A stretch of DNA of 64,000 nucleotides from Capnocytophaga sp. oral taxon 338 str. F0234 (GCF_000192225.1 NZ_GL872413.1:963402-1027401), one strand, 5' to 3'; shown: positions 34,592 through 44,026, counted from the stretch's first letter. Notes: generated by a model not told the origin, from the letters alone. Translations and numbers: made by a program.

Positions 34592-35677
34592 TCAAATACG
34601 GTTATATAAATCTAAATAATTCTGTGCCATTATACGGTAGTCAAACGCTGTAGCTCTATTTTTTAATCTATTGAAATAGAGTATTGGCTGTTGGTTATAA
34701 GCTGTCAATCCCTCCTTAATAGTATAAGCCATAGATTCAGGTTGAAAGTTATCAAAATAAAAAGCCTCTTCTGCTCCGATCTCAGGTAGGCTTGTACATT
34801 TACTCAAAAAAACTGGTCTGCCAAAGGCCATAGCCTCAATGGGAGGAATACCAACCCCCTCAGCTAACGAAGGCTGGCAAAGAGCTTGACAATGTTGCAA
34901 AAGAGCATTTTTTTCTTCCTCGCTGATATGGCTGAATATGTGCACTCGTTGCTCCAAACCCAATTTTGAAATATGTTCCATCAGTTCCGTAGCATAAGGT
35001 TCTTTTTTTTCAGAACATACTAAAACCAAATCTTCTTCTAAATAGGGTAAAGTCTCTATAAGGCTCTTTTGGTTCTTCTTAGAAAACAAAACACCTATAT
35101 TTAGCAGATATTTTCTCTCTTTTAAGAATGAAAACTTCCCATTCAGTGGATAGTCACTATCTTCTGGGAGAGTAATACCATTGTGTATCACTACTATTTC
35201 TTTCACTTTATCCAATTGTAGAAGAGAAGTACTTTTTAGCACATTTTCCTTTACAAAATTTGAGATACACACAAGATAATCAGTGTTTTTCAAATTAGAA
35301 TTAACCAGTGCAAGCATTTTTTTAAACTTGTGTTTGCTGATATCTTCATACAAAAAATTTAGATCATGTAAGGTAAGTATCTTTTGGGTATGAGTATAGT
35401 CTTTTCTAAAATAAAGAGATCTTTGATTGCTACTATGAATAATATCAAACCTTTCACTAAAAGACTCATAGAAGCGATGATAATGCTTATAAGGTATTAC
35501 TTTAAGATCTGTACCTATCTCTCTGATTGATTTTAAAGTGCCAAAATATGAGAAATCTATACAAGATGGTGTATCTAAAAGTCCTTTTGTAAGATTCCTA
35601 AATACATTTGCCAAACCTGTGTTAGGATAATGTAGGCGTTCTAAGTCTATGAGTATTTTCTTGCTTGTGGCATTCAT
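34592..35677 (-). CDS. GT4/GT1-type glycosyltransferase
   Basis: 361 residues with a GT-B fold. The C-terminal domain has the EX7E motif (AEGVGIPPIEAMAFGRPVF) and NIGVLFSKKNQKSLIETL at the donor domain start. It overlaps the upstream glycosyltransferase gene by four bases (ATGA) and is 3 bases from the LTA-synthase-like gene, so the run is one operon. Substrate unknown; cytoplasmic assembly of a surface oligosaccharide. Confidence 0.85.
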   Translation of the reverse strand: MNATSKKILIDLERLHYPNTGLANVFRNLTKGLLDTPSCIDFSYFGTLKSIREIGTDLKVIPYKHYHRFYESFSERFDIIHSSNQRSLYFRKDYTHTQKILTLHDLNFLYEDISKHKFKKMLALVNSNLKNTDYLVCISNFVKENVLKSTSLLQLDKVKEIVVIHNGITLPEDSDYPLNGKFSFLKERKYLLNIGVLFSKKNQKSLIETLPYLEEDLVLVCSEKKEPYATELMEHISKLGLEQRVHIFSHISEEEKNALLQHCQALCQPSLAEGVGIPPIEAMAFGRPVFLSKCTSLPEIGAEEAFYFDNFQPESMAYTIKEGLTAYNQQPILYFNRLKNRATAFDYRIMAQNYLDLYNRI

Positions 35678-36837
35678 AATATCTTTTTAAACAAACGATC
35701 CCATTGCTTCACAATAGCTACTATATCATAAAGTTGTGCTTTTTTCAGTACCTTTTGTTGCATTTGTCTACGCAGTGCCGTATCTCTCATTAACAGAGAG
35801 AGTGTTTCAGCATAAGCATCTAAATCAAATGGAGTAACCAACATTCCATTTTCACCATTGGGTGAAAGTATTTCTCGTATCCCTGCTGAACTTCCAAAAG
35901 CCACAGGTATAACTCCTGCCTGTTGTGCCTCAATAAGGACTAAGGGAAATCCTTCTATTTGGGAAGACAGACAACTGATAGAGGCCTCATTATAATAAGG
36001 AAAAGTACTTTCTTGTCTTCCTAAGAAAGTGATACGTTCTAAGTTATAATCACTGGCAAGTTGTTTAAGCTTAGGTAATTCCTTTCCTTCTCCTACCAAT
36101 AGAAATTCCCAATCAGGATAGTTTTTATATATTTTTCGCCATACTTCTACCAAGCGCTCTATACGTTTATCTATATAAGTCATACGTCCCACATAGAGTA
36201 TTTGTTTCTTCTTATCCAACGAATATGTGCTTGGTGGAGGTTGAATACCAATAGGAATGGCTATAATTTTATTATCTTTTTTTAGCTTTAAGGCCTCTAC
36301 AAGTTCTTGCTTGTAAGCCTCACATAAGACCATAAAAGCATGATAATGCCTATAGATGACTCTATACTTAGCTATTTTTATCCATTTACTAAGATGAAAA
36401 AGAGGTATTTTAAATCCCTTATACCACAAGGTATTTAGAAAATTCTTGGAGGCCTTAGCCTTTAGCTCATTCCATTTGTTTTCTGCCTGCCAAAACGTGA
36501 TACCATAATGTGCAAATACACACTTACACTGAGTTTTCTTAAAGATACCTTCTCGCAAAGCACTAAAACTCTTACCTACAAAGACTAAGGCATCTATATG
36601 AAGTTCATTTACTTTGTCCGCTAAGGATACTTTAGGATGTGAAAACAATCGTGTTTTACCTATATCTACAAAAGTAATATACTGCTTATCTTCTTCACTA
36701 ATCTTCTGATGATTAATTCGTGAAGAGAATACAAACACCTTATACCCCAAGTCAGTGAGGTAAGGCGCTATATTTGAGGTTACTTTCTCTCCTCCTCCAT
36801 ATGGATAACTCCCATGTACAAAACCAATATTAGGCAT
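35674..36837 (-). CDS. GT4-family glycosyltransferase
   Basis: 387 residues, GT-B fold. The N-terminal GSYPYGGGEKVTSNIAPYL and the C-terminal SQIEGFPLVLIEAQQAGVIP (EX7E region) are typical of GT4 retaining transferases. The middle (ILYVGRMTYIDKRIERLVEV) starts the donor-binding domain. It is 19 bases downstream of the aminotransferase gene and shares ATGA with the next transferase. Confidence 0.87.
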   Translation of the reverse strand: MPNIGFVHGSYPYGGGEKVTSNIAPYLTDLGYKVFVFSSRINHQKISEEDKQYITFVDIGKTRLFSHPKVSLADKVNELHIDALVFVGKSFSALREGIFKKTQCKCVFAHYGITFWQAENKWNELKAKASKNFLNTLWYKGFKIPLFHLSKWIKIAKYRVIYRHYHAFMVLCEAYKQELVEALKLKKDNKIIAIPIGIQPPPSTYSLDKKKQILYVGRMTYIDKRIERLVEVWRKIYKNYPDWEFLLVGEGKELPKLKQLASDYNLERITFLGRQESTFPYYNEASISCLSSQIEGFPLVLIEAQQAGVIPVAFGSSAGIREILSPNGENGMLVTPFDLDAYAETLSLLMRDTALRRQMQQKVLKKAQLYDIVAIVKQWDRLFKKIL

Positions 36838-36856
36838 AGAACTCCCTTTCTATAGT

Positions 36857-38074
36857 TTACTTTTTCTTTATTTTTTCAACTTCTTCTATCACAGTATCAA
36901 TAACAAATTGGACCTCCTCATCGGTAAGTTGAGGATAAATAGGCAAAGATACTTCAGATTTGAAATTATCATAGGCTTGCGGATAGTCTTTTATATCATA
37001 CCCCAAATTCTTAAAGAGCGTAAGCATAGGCATTGGAATAAAATGTACCGTTACTACCACCTCTTTTTTAGCAATTTCACTAATAAGAGTATCGCGTTGT
37101 TCTTCTGTAAAGTCCTTAATACGCAGTGCATAGATATGATAGGAGGTCTCTTTTCCATTTTTTATAGACGGAGGAAGAATTGCCCAATCATACTTACGAA
37201 ATGCCCTATCATATAACTGAAAGACATGCTTACGTCGTTCCAGCATTTTTTCATATTGTCGTATCTGAGCAAGTCCAATAGCAGCATTTACATCTGCCAT
37301 ATTTATCTTCATTCCCAGTCCTGTAATATCATATCTCCATACCCCTGCTTGGCTTTTAGTAAAGGCATCTTTTGTTTGACAATTCAGACTCATTTGTCGT
37401 AATTCCTTGTAGAGTACTTCATTATCAAAAGGAGTTGGTAAGTTCAAACAAATAGCTCCTCCTTCGGCTGTAGTAATATTTTTTACAGCATGTAATGAAA
37501 AAATAGCCACATCTGTCTCGCTTCCTGTACGTATTCCTTGTCTGTATTTACCTCCTAAGGAATGTGCTGCATCATTTAGTACAAGTATGCGACCTAATTG
37601 CTTTTGTACAGTACTTGTGGGGGTGAAAAGAGCTTGTATATCTGGAGATTTTACCAAATCCATTAGAGCATCATAATCACAAGGAAACCCTGCTATATCT
37701 ACAGGGATAATAGCTTTTGTTTTAGAAGTGATCGCCTTTCTAACAGCAGCTACATTGATATCAAAATCATCATTTACATCTACCATTACAGGCGTAGCAC
37801 CTGCATGAAGTACTGCCAATGCTGTAGCGCTGTAGGTATATGCTGGCACAATCACCTCATCTCCCGTCTTCACTCCTAACCATCTAAGCATTAAAATAGC
37901 TCCTGATGTCCATGAATTTACACAGAGTACTTGTGATGCTCCTGAGAATTTTCTAATCTCTCCTTCCAATGCTTTTACTTTAGCTCCAGTAGTAAGCCAG
38001 CCTGAACGTAAAGTATCTACTACTTCATTTATTACCCCCTCATCAATATAAGGAGGTGAAAATGGTATTTTCAT
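36857..38074 (-). CDS. DegT/DnrJ/EryC1/StrS sugar aminotransferase
   Basis: PLP-dependent aminotransferase acting on a nucleotide-linked keto sugar. K198 in SLHAVKNITTAEGGA is the PLP lysine; D168-AAHSLGG and the substrate loop GSGWLTTG near 23-30 are family features. 405 residues. The keto sugar could be the product of the dehydratase encoded at 30360. It is first gene of a minus-strand operon (aminotransferase, two glycosyltransferases, LTA-synthase-like) with its own promoter at 38098. Confidence 0.9.
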   Translation of the reverse strand: MKIPFSPPYIDEGVINEVVDTLRSGWLTTGAKVKALEGEIRKFSGASQVLCVNSWTSGAILMLRWLGVKTGDEVIVPAYTYSATALAVLHAGATPVMVDVNDDFDINVAAVRKAITSKTKAIIPVDIAGFPCDYDALMDLVKSPDIQALFTPTSTVQKQLGRILVLNDAAHSLGGKYRQGIRTGSETDVAIFSLHAVKNITTAEGGAICLNLPTPFDNEVLYKELRQMSLNCQTKDAFTKSQAGVWRYDITGLGMKINMADVNAAIGLAQIRQYEKMLERRKHVFQLYDRAFRKYDWAILPPSIKNGKETSYHIYALRIKDFTEEQRDTLISEIAKKEVVVTVHFIPMPMLTLFKNLGYDIKDYPQAYDNFKSEVSLPIYPQLTDEEVQFVIDTVIEEVEKIKKK

Positions 38075-38097
38075 AAAGACAAAATTATTATTAGGTG

Positions 38098-38130
38098 CAA
38101 AGGTACAAAAAAATAAAAATTAAATTTCAA
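38098..38130 (-). promoter_or_regulatory. Promoter of the aminotransferase operon
   Basis: Minus strand: TTG (38130-38128), 22 bases, TACCTTTG (38105-38098), 24 bases before the ATG at 38074. Confidence 0.6.
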
Positions 38131-38147
38131 AACACATAAAAAAATAT

Positions 38148-38155
38148 TATCTTTG
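38148..38155 (+). promoter_or_regulatory. -7 element of the glycosyltransferase/O-antigen ligase operon
   Basis: TATCTTTG followed by C, 15 bases before the ATG at 38170, giving a very short leader. It is divergent from the aminotransferase promoter about 40 bases away. Confidence 0.55.
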
Positions 38156-38169
38156 CCCTTAAAAAATGA

Positions 38170-38940
38170 ATGCAACCTTTAACAGAAAAAGTAAGTGGCC
38201 TTATCATTACTTATAATGAGGAAAAGAATATCAAGGAAGTGTTACAATGCCTTGATTTCTGTAATGAAATTATTGTAGTAGATTCCTTTAGTACCGACCA
38301 TACTGTGGCTATAGCAGAATCTTTCCCTAAAGTGAAGGTGATCCAAAATAAGTTCGAGGATTTTGCCCAGCAGCGCAATTTAGCACTTGAAAACGTCTCC
38401 AATGATTGGGTTCTTTTCTTAGATGGAGACGAACGTATTACTCCTGAACTAAAAGAGGAAATTATCCTTACGCTCAATAGCCCTGAGAAAAAAGATGCTT
38501 ACTATTTCTACCGATTGTTTTTCTTTGCTGGAAAGCCTATTCACTTTTCAGGCACCCAAGGAGATCGAAATTTTCGTTTGTTCCGCAAGTCAAAATGTCA
38601 CTATGTGCCTGAAAGAAAAGTGCATGAAACACTCTCTGTAGAGGGGACCATTGGGACGCTCAAGCACAAGCTATTACATTATTCGGTATCCGATTATAAG
38701 TCCTACCGAGAGAAAGCTATCCTCTATGGTAAGTTAAGAGGAGAGGAGATGTTCCTTAAGGGGAAGCGTTACAATCCGCTAAAGATGTATGTCAAAATGG
38801 CTTTTCATTTTTTCAAAACCTATATACTCAAGTTAGGTATTTTAGATGGTAAGGAGGGATTTTTACTCAGTAAAGTAAGTGCTCTCTCTGTTTATGAAAA
38901 TTTCAGATCACTCAAACAACAACAAAACAAAAACAATTAG
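38170..38940 (+). CDS. WaaE/KdtX-like family 2 glycosyltransferase
   Basis: 256 residues, GT-A fold. The start SGLIITYNEEKNIKEVLQCL, then VVDSFSTDHT and the metal-binding LFLDGDERIT are characteristic of the LPS-core beta-glucosyltransferase (WaaE/KdtX) group. It is followed with no gap by the O-antigen ligase-like gene. Cytoplasmic side of the inner membrane; LPS core or another lipid-linked glycan. Confidence 0.88.
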   Translation: MQPLTEKVSGLIITYNEEKNIKEVLQCLDFCNEIIVVDSFSTDHTVAIAESFPKVKVIQNKFEDFAQQRNLALENVSNDWVLFLDGDERITPELKEEIILTLNSPEKKDAYYFYRLFFFAGKPIHFSGTQGDRNFRLFRKSKCHYVPERKVHETLSVEGTIGTLKHKLLHYSVSDYKSYREKAILYGKLRGEEMFLKGKRYNPLKMYVKMAFHFFKTYILKLGILDGKEGFLLSKVSALSVYENFRSLKQQQNKNN

Positions 38941-40350
38941 ATGATAACTTTTCTACAAAAATATTTTATACTTATTCTAAATATCTTTGTTATAAGTACT
39001 ATAGGAATATTCTATTTTCTTCCTTTAGACTTTAATATTTATTATACAGATTTCCCTCTGAAGTTATTCTTTAGAATCATTATCGGAATTGTTATAATAG
39101 TCTCTTGTATAGATATATTCTTCCGATGGAAAACATTAGTCCAAAACATTAGTCCTTTTAGAACCTTTATCACTATTCTTGCTTCCTTTCTAATCTGTTT
39201 GTATCCTTACAAATACAAGATGATATTAGGATTAGGAATTGTCTTACTTTTGCTGTGTCTATTCTATGGAATTTATAAAAGAACTTTTTACAGACCTCAT
39301 CCTATAATGATTGCTTTCTTTCTCTTGAGTTTTGTGAAATTCTTAAGCATTTTATGGTCTGACAATTTTTCAAAATCCTTCCATCATATAGATTATTATT
39401 GTCTCTTTATTATGTTACCTATAGTAAGTTGTTTTTACAAGGTACAGAAAAAAGAACTTTACCCCTTTATCTATATTTCATTTATAGTCTTTATCAACTT
39501 AATGACGCTCAATATAGCCTCCTATATTTTCTTAGTAAAACAATATCAAAAACCTCTTTTTTCTTTTCTCTCTCTATCGAAGGGATATTTAGGGGATATT
39601 TCCTATATTGAGACTATGAAGTGGAGTGTTACTCTACATCAGAGTATGATTGGTTGGGGATTCTTATTAGTTTTTGTTATGGGTTATTGGTTATGGAGAG
39701 AGAACAAACAAAAATGGATTACCACTTGGCATATCATTTTCTATTTTACACTCCTGATAATGGTATCTTTGATTATACAAGCACGTGTAGTTATTTTAGG
39801 AATCGGGATTATTATGCTTGTGTTTTTATGGGTTGAACTGATGAAAAGGATAAAATTAAAAAAGAAGATTATTTACACAAGTTTTGCTGCTCTAATTATT
39901 TTATTTCTCCTTCCTTTTCTCATTATAAAAAAGAATAATTATTTTAATGATGAGATCAGAAATAGAATGAATATTGCTGCTTGGAATAGTTTTAAAGAGT
40001 CTCCTGTTTTTGGAAAAGGGGCAGGATCAGAAGAAAATGTTATTATAAAGGCAGGATATGATTTTCATACCTTACACAATGATTATTTAAGTACTTTAGT
40101 AGAACAAGGGTTGGTAGGATTTGTTTTTATTCTCCTATTTCATCTTTTTGTCATCTACTTTGGATTAAAGCATAAGTTTCTTTTAGGTGTTTATGTATTA
40201 ATTACTTTTTTCCTATTCAACACCACAGAAGGAATTATGGGTTCACCTATTTGTATCCCCTTATTTCTATTTTGTTTATTACCTCCTGAAGATACTTCTT
40301 GCTCATCTTCTGAAAAAGAACTATCTTTGCCCTCTGATATACCAACTTAA
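38941..40350 (+). CDS. O-antigen ligase/polymerase family protein
   Basis: 469 residues with about 11-12 membrane segments. The C-terminal periplasmic loop carries FHTLHNDYLSTLVEQGLVGF, the Wzy_C/WaaL-type motif with the conserved HN. The family includes O-antigen ligase and polymerase as well as protein O-oligosaccharyltransferases, which cannot be separated here. The start codon follows directly after the stop of the upstream glycosyltransferase. Confidence 0.85.
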   Translation: MITFLQKYFILILNIFVISTIGIFYFLPLDFNIYYTDFPLKLFFRIIIGIVIIVSCIDIFFRWKTLVQNISPFRTFITILASFLICLYPYKYKMILGLGIVLLLLCLFYGIYKRTFYRPHPIMIAFFLLSFVKFLSILWSDNFSKSFHHIDYYCLFIMLPIVSCFYKVQKKELYPFIYISFIVFINLMTLNIASYIFLVKQYQKPLFSFLSLSKGYLGDISYIETMKWSVTLHQSMIGWGFLLVFVMGYWLWRENKQKWITTWHIIFYFTLLIMVSLIIQARVVILGIGIIMLVFLWVELMKRIKLKKKIIYTSFAALIILFLLPFLIIKKNNYFNDEIRNRMNIAAWNSFKESPVFGKGAGSEENVIIKAGYDFHTLHNDYLSTLVEQGLVGFVFILLFHLFVIYFGLKHKFLLGVYVLITFFLFNTTEGIMGSPICIPLFLFCLLPPEDTSCSSSEKELSLPSDIPT

Positions 40351-40358
40351 GATACGCC

Positions 40359-41237
40359 ATGAAAAAAGCCTATATTTTTCCTGGGCAGGGTTCCCAGTTT
40401 GTGGGAATGGGGAAGGACTTGTATGAGAGCCATCCTCTTGCCAAATCTCTCTTTGAAGAAGCTAACCATATCTTAGGCTTCGCCATTACCGAAGTCATGT
40501 TTGCTGGTGACGAAGAAGCACTCAAGCAAACGTGTGTTACCCAGCCTGCTATCTTCCTACACTCTGTCATTCAGCGCCAAGTATTGGGCGATGCCTTTAC
40601 TCCCGATATGGTAGCAGGACACTCTTTGGGCGAGTTCTCCGCCTTGGTATCCAGTGGGGTACTTACCTTTGAGCAGGGCTTGCACTTGGTGGCCAAGCGT
40701 GCCGAGGCTATGCAAAAAGCCTGTGAACTCCAGCGTGGTACTATGGCCGCCATCTTAGGTCTGGACGATGCCGTGGTAGAGCAAGCCTGCAAAGATACCG
40801 AGGGGATAGTAACCCCAGCCAACTATAACTGTCCTGGACAGTTAGTTATCTCTGGCGCTTATGAGGCGGTAGAGAAGGCCTGCGAAACACTTAAAGCAGT
40901 AGGGGCAAAACGTGCCCTAATCCTGCCCGTCGGAGGCGCTTTCCACTCTTCTCTGATGAAGCCTGCCGAGGAGGAACTTGCTGCTGCTATCGGGGAAATC
41001 ACTTTCCAAAAACCGCTATGTCCTATTTATCAAAATGTGACCACCACTGCTGTAACAGATCCTGATGCGATCAAGCAAAACCTCATCGCTCAGCTTACCG
41101 CTCCTGTCAAATGGACACAGAGTGTCCAGCAAATGATTGCCGATGGTGCTACCGAGTTCTATGAACTTGCTCCAGGGAAGGTGCTCCAAGGATTGGTCAA
41201 GAAAATTAATAAGGATGTGGCTGTTTTCTCTGCTTAA
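40359..41237 (+). CDS. fabD: Malonyl-CoA:ACP transacylase
   Basis: Fatty-acid synthesis enzyme loading malonyl groups on acyl carrier protein. 292 residues with FPGQGSQFVGMGKDL at the start, S89 in the GHSLGEFSAL elbow and H196 in GGAFHSSLM. It begins 8 bases after the O-antigen ligase gene but has visibly higher G+C content than everything around it, so the joint transcript may be accidental. Confidence 0.95.
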   Translation: MKKAYIFPGQGSQFVGMGKDLYESHPLAKSLFEEANHILGFAITEVMFAGDEEALKQTCVTQPAIFLHSVIQRQVLGDAFTPDMVAGHSLGEFSALVSSGVLTFEQGLHLVAKRAEAMQKACELQRGTMAAILGLDDAVVEQACKDTEGIVTPANYNCPGQLVISGAYEAVEKACETLKAVGAKRALILPVGGAFHSSLMKPAEEELAAAIGEITFQKPLCPIYQNVTTTAVTDPDAIKQNLIAQLTAPVKWTQSVQQMIADGATEFYELAPGKVLQGLVKKINKDVAVFSA

Positions 41238-41266
41238 AAGAGAATTATGTATACATTCAGAATAAT

Positions 41267-41274
41267 TATCTTTG
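41267..41274 (+). promoter_or_regulatory. -7 element upstream of queH
   Basis: TATCTTTG lies 77 bases before the queH ATG, leaving a leader long enough for the hairpin at 41304-41335. Confidence 0.5.
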
Positions 41275-41303
41275 CTAAGTTTTGTCAAGAATATAGAAAT
41301 TAG

Positions 41304-41335
41304 AGAGGCTTTCACACAAAATGGAAGTCTTTTTT
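41304..41335 (+). terminator. Hairpin plus T-run in the queH leader
   Basis: A stem of up to 10 bp (41304-41313 with 41323-41332, two or three G-T pairs) is followed by six T. It could end fabD transcripts or act as an attenuator of queH, because a promoter-like element lies upstream of it. I see no match to the known preQ1 riboswitch patterns. Confidence 0.4.
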
Positions 41336-41350
41336 GAATAAGAAATATTT

Positions 41351-42010
41351 ATGGACCCCAACCGAGAAAAATTAGTACTCCCCAATGGAGGTAAGAAACT
41401 CCTTTTGCATTCTTGTTGTGCTCCTTGTTCTGGTGGTATTATAAAATTCATTCAGGATTCTAATATAGATTTTGCTATCTTTTACTATAATCCGAATATA
41501 CATCCCAAGAAGGAATACGAGATACGCAAGGAGGAGAATATTCGCTTTGCTGAAAAATGTCATGTACCTATCATTGATGCCGAGTATGATACCGATAATT
41601 GGTATGCACGTGCTAAAGGTTTAGAGTTTGAACCTGAACGGGGTATTCGCTGTACGATGTGTTTTGATATGCGTTTGGAGCGCACGGCTCTCTATGCATA
41701 CGAACATGGCTTTGATGTGATTGCCACTTCACTTGGCATCTCACGATGGAAAAACCTTGACCAGGTGAATGATTCCGGAAGGCGTGCTGCTGAGAAGTAT
41801 GAAGGAATTACTTATTGGGATTATAATTGGCGCAAGAAGGGAGGAAGTGCTTGTAATTTGGAAATTTGTAAGTACGAACGTTTTTATAAACAGGAATATT
41901 GTGGTTGTGCTTATTCGTTGCGTGATGCTAATCAGCATCGTTTAACAAAAGGACAAGAACGTATTCAAATTGGTGTAAAATTTTACGGAGAAGAAACTAA
42001 TAATAAATAA
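41351..42010 (+). CDS. queH: Epoxyqueuosine reductase QueH
   Basis: Last step of queuosine tRNA modification, reducing epoxyqueuosine. 219 residues of the DUF208/QueH family: C22-C23 and C26 in [30 protein letters not shown]101 and C104 in [11 protein letters not shown], then [15 protein letters not shown] and the C-terminal CGCAYS. These cysteines hold the Fe-S cluster and redox centre. The prenyl synthase gene starts 9 bases downstream. Confidence 0.93.
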   Translation: MDPNREKLVLPNGGKKLLLHSCCAPCSGGIIKFIQDSNIDFAIFYYNPNIHPKKEYEIRKEENIRFAEKCHVPIIDAEYDTDNWYARAKGLEFEPERGIRCTMCFDMRLERTALYAYEHGFDVIATSLGISRWKNLDQVNDSGRRAAEKYEGITYWDYNWRKKGGSACNLEICKYERFYKQEYCGCAYSLRDANQHRLTKGQERIQIGVKFYGEETNNK

Positions 42011-42019
42011 CAAGAGAAT

Positions 42020-42991
42020 ATGCAACTGATCACTTATTACCAAAACGAGTTTCTTGCCTTTATGAAAGAACATTTTGTTGAGCGAGAGCCTAAAAGTTTA
42101 TATGATCCTATTCATTATATTCTTAATGTAGGAGGCAAGCGTTTGCGCCCCACTCTTACGATGCTCAGTGCTAACATCTTCGGAGAGGATTACCACAAGG
42201 CACTTTATGCTGCTCTTGCAGTGGAGATTTTCCATAACTTCTCTTTGGTACATGACGATATTATGGATGAGGCTTCCTTAAGGCGAGGTCAGCCCACAGT
42301 GCATACTAAATGGAACCTCAATACAGGTATTCTTTCTGGAGATACTATGCTTATCCTTGCTTACCAGTATTTTGAGCAGTATGAGCCAAATATTTTTCAA
42401 GAGTTAGCTAAAATTTTTAGTAAGACTGCTATTGAGGTGTGTGAGGGGCAGCAGTATGATGTGGATTTTGAAAAAGAGGTGCAAGTATCCACTGATCAAT
42501 ACCTCAAAATGATTGCATACAAAACAGCTGTGTTGATAGGAGCAGCGCTCAAGATGGGAGCTATTATTGCTCAAACCACTGAGGAGAATAAGCAGCAAAT
42601 ATATGACTTTGGTCTTGCCTTGGGTATTGCTTATCAATTGCAGGACGATTACTTAGATACCTTTGGGGATGTTTCCTTTGGTAAAAAAATTGGAGGAGAT
42701 ATTCTCCAGAACAAGAAAACACTCCTATACCTCAAGGCTTTAGAGAAAGGTACGCCAGTGCAAAAGCAGGAGTTATATACACTCTATACCACCCAGCCTA
42801 AAGATGAAGCTGAAAAAATCACTCGTGTAACTGAACTTTTTGTTATCACTCAAAGCCATACTTATCTTAGAGAACAAGTGGAGATCTACACCCTAAAAGC
42901 ATTCACTATCTTAGATGCACTTGATGTCCCCAATGAGAAAAAAGAAATTCTAAAGGAGTTTGGGAAAAACCTTATGAATAGAACGATATAA
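42020..42991 (+). CDS. Polyprenyl synthetase (trans-isoprenyl diphosphate synthase)
   Basis: 323 residues. GGKRLRPTL (about 38-46), the first aspartate-rich motif LVHDDIMDEASLRRG (D79, D80, D83) and the second QLQDDYLDTFGD (about 210-221) bind Mg and allylic diphosphate. It makes the polyprenyl chain for menaquinone or bactoprenol precursors. The residue before the first motif is not bulky enough to predict chain length with confidence. Likely cotranscribed with queH. Confidence 0.92.
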   Translation: MQLITYYQNEFLAFMKEHFVEREPKSLYDPIHYILNVGGKRLRPTLTMLSANIFGEDYHKALYAALAVEIFHNFSLVHDDIMDEASLRRGQPTVHTKWNLNTGILSGDTMLILAYQYFEQYEPNIFQELAKIFSKTAIEVCEGQQYDVDFEKEVQVSTDQYLKMIAYKTAVLIGAALKMGAIIAQTTEENKQQIYDFGLALGIAYQLQDDYLDTFGDVSFGKKIGGDILQNKKTLLYLKALEKGTPVQKQELYTLYTTQPKDEAEKITRVTELFVITQSHTYLREQVEIYTLKAFTILDALDVPNEKKEILKEFGKNLMNRTI

Positions 42992-42992
42992 A

Positions 42993-43120
42993 GGTTAATG
43001 GTTAATGGTTAATTGTCAATGATTAATGATATGGAACTTGTTATGGAGTTTTCGTTATTCATCATTATTTAGATTTAGATATGTCTTGGAATTTATCATT
43101 AATAATTTGTCATTGGTCGT
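42993..43120 (+). repeat. Degenerate heptamer repeats
   Basis: GGTTAAT, GGTTAAT, GGTTAAT, TGTCAAT and GATTAAT follow in exact 7-base register at 42993-43027. A second degenerate run in the other orientation (atcATTAATaATTTGTCATTGGTCgtt) covers 43094-43120, inside the predicted signal peptide of the next gene. A similar run (TTAATGATTAATGATTAAC) sits at 54083-54103. Confidence 0.65.
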
Positions 43121-44013
43121 TATGGCTGTTTTGTTGCTCTGTAGTAGCACAACAAACAGATTCCTATGAGGATTTTAAGAACCTTAAAGGGAAAGTGCTC
43201 TCTGTAGAAGAAAACTACTATACCTCCTTGGAGCATTACCGTAATCGTACCTATGAAAAGGAATATAAGACCTTGGAGGTTGTGAAGCGTAGCCTGACCT
43301 TTGACGATCAGGGTCGCAAGTGGATCTATCAGGAATATGATACACCCAAGCATTGCCTGATGAAAAAAGTATTCCTATACGACAGCCTTTCCCGTCCCAT
43401 AGGTTATGACAAGCTTTATGACACAGCCGAACCCTCTTATAAGGAGCGAGACAACTATTGGTCGGCTGTTTATATCTATCCCAAAGATGTTCCTGACCCC
43501 AAGGCGAATATCATCTCCTCGCTTATCTATCATGGAGATTTGTTAGACGAACATCGTACTTATACTTATGATAACACGGGGATGCTCACCGAGGTGAATA
43601 TCACACATGTACAGCATGATAAGGATAAGGTTTCTTCCTATGGTACCTGCCTGACTTATACCTATAACCCACAGCGGCAACTAACCAAAGTCCGTTGGGA
43701 GGCGACCTCCTCTGGTGATGTGCTATACAATGATATTTACAGATATGATGCCCAAGGAAAAATAATAAGAAAGGAATACTGGTGGGACAATACGCTTTTT
43801 ATCAAATATACCTATGAGTACAACGAAAAAGGCGACCTTACTATTGAACTCAAAGAAGAAGGCGATTTTTTAGAACATCCCAAAGTCAAGCGTAAGGAGT
43901 TCTTTTATTACTCTTATATATATGATGCACATGATAACTGGATAAAAAAAATAAGTACTATTGATAGTGATATTTTCTTAATAACTGAAAGAATTATCAA
44001 GTATAAAGACTAA
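43081..44013 (+). CDS. Secreted YD-like repeat protein
   Basis: 310 residues. The first 24 (MSWNLSLIICHWSLWLFCCS, then VVAQQ) act as a signal peptide, although their codons come partly from heptamer repeats, so the true start is uncertain. The rest contains short units of the type 'TYTYDNTGMLTEVN', 'LTYTYNPQRQLTKVRWE' and 'YTYEYNEKGDLTIELKEEG', similar to YD/RHS strands. The gene at 44027 is a paralogue. Surface or periplasmic location is inferred; function unknown. Confidence 0.6.
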   Translation: MSWNLSLIICHWSLWLFCCSVVAQQTDSYEDFKNLKGKVLSVEENYYTSLEHYRNRTYEKEYKTLEVVKRSLTFDDQGRKWIYQEYDTPKHCLMKKVFLYDSLSRPIGYDKLYDTAEPSYKERDNYWSAVYIYPKDVPDPKANIISSLIYHGDLLDEHRTYTYDNTGMLTEVNITHVQHDKDKVSSYGTCLTYTYNPQRQLTKVRWEATSSGDVLYNDIYRYDAQGKIIRKEYWWDNTLFIKYTYEYNEKGDLTIELKEEGDFLEHPKVKRKEFFYYSYIYDAHDNWIKKISTIDSDIFLITERIIKYKD

Positions 44014-44026
44014 TAACTAATATAAT

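Noticed and set aside
41281..41350. preQ1 riboswitch upstream of queH
   Set aside because: The conserved loop and A-rich tail sequences of known preQ1 classes are not present.
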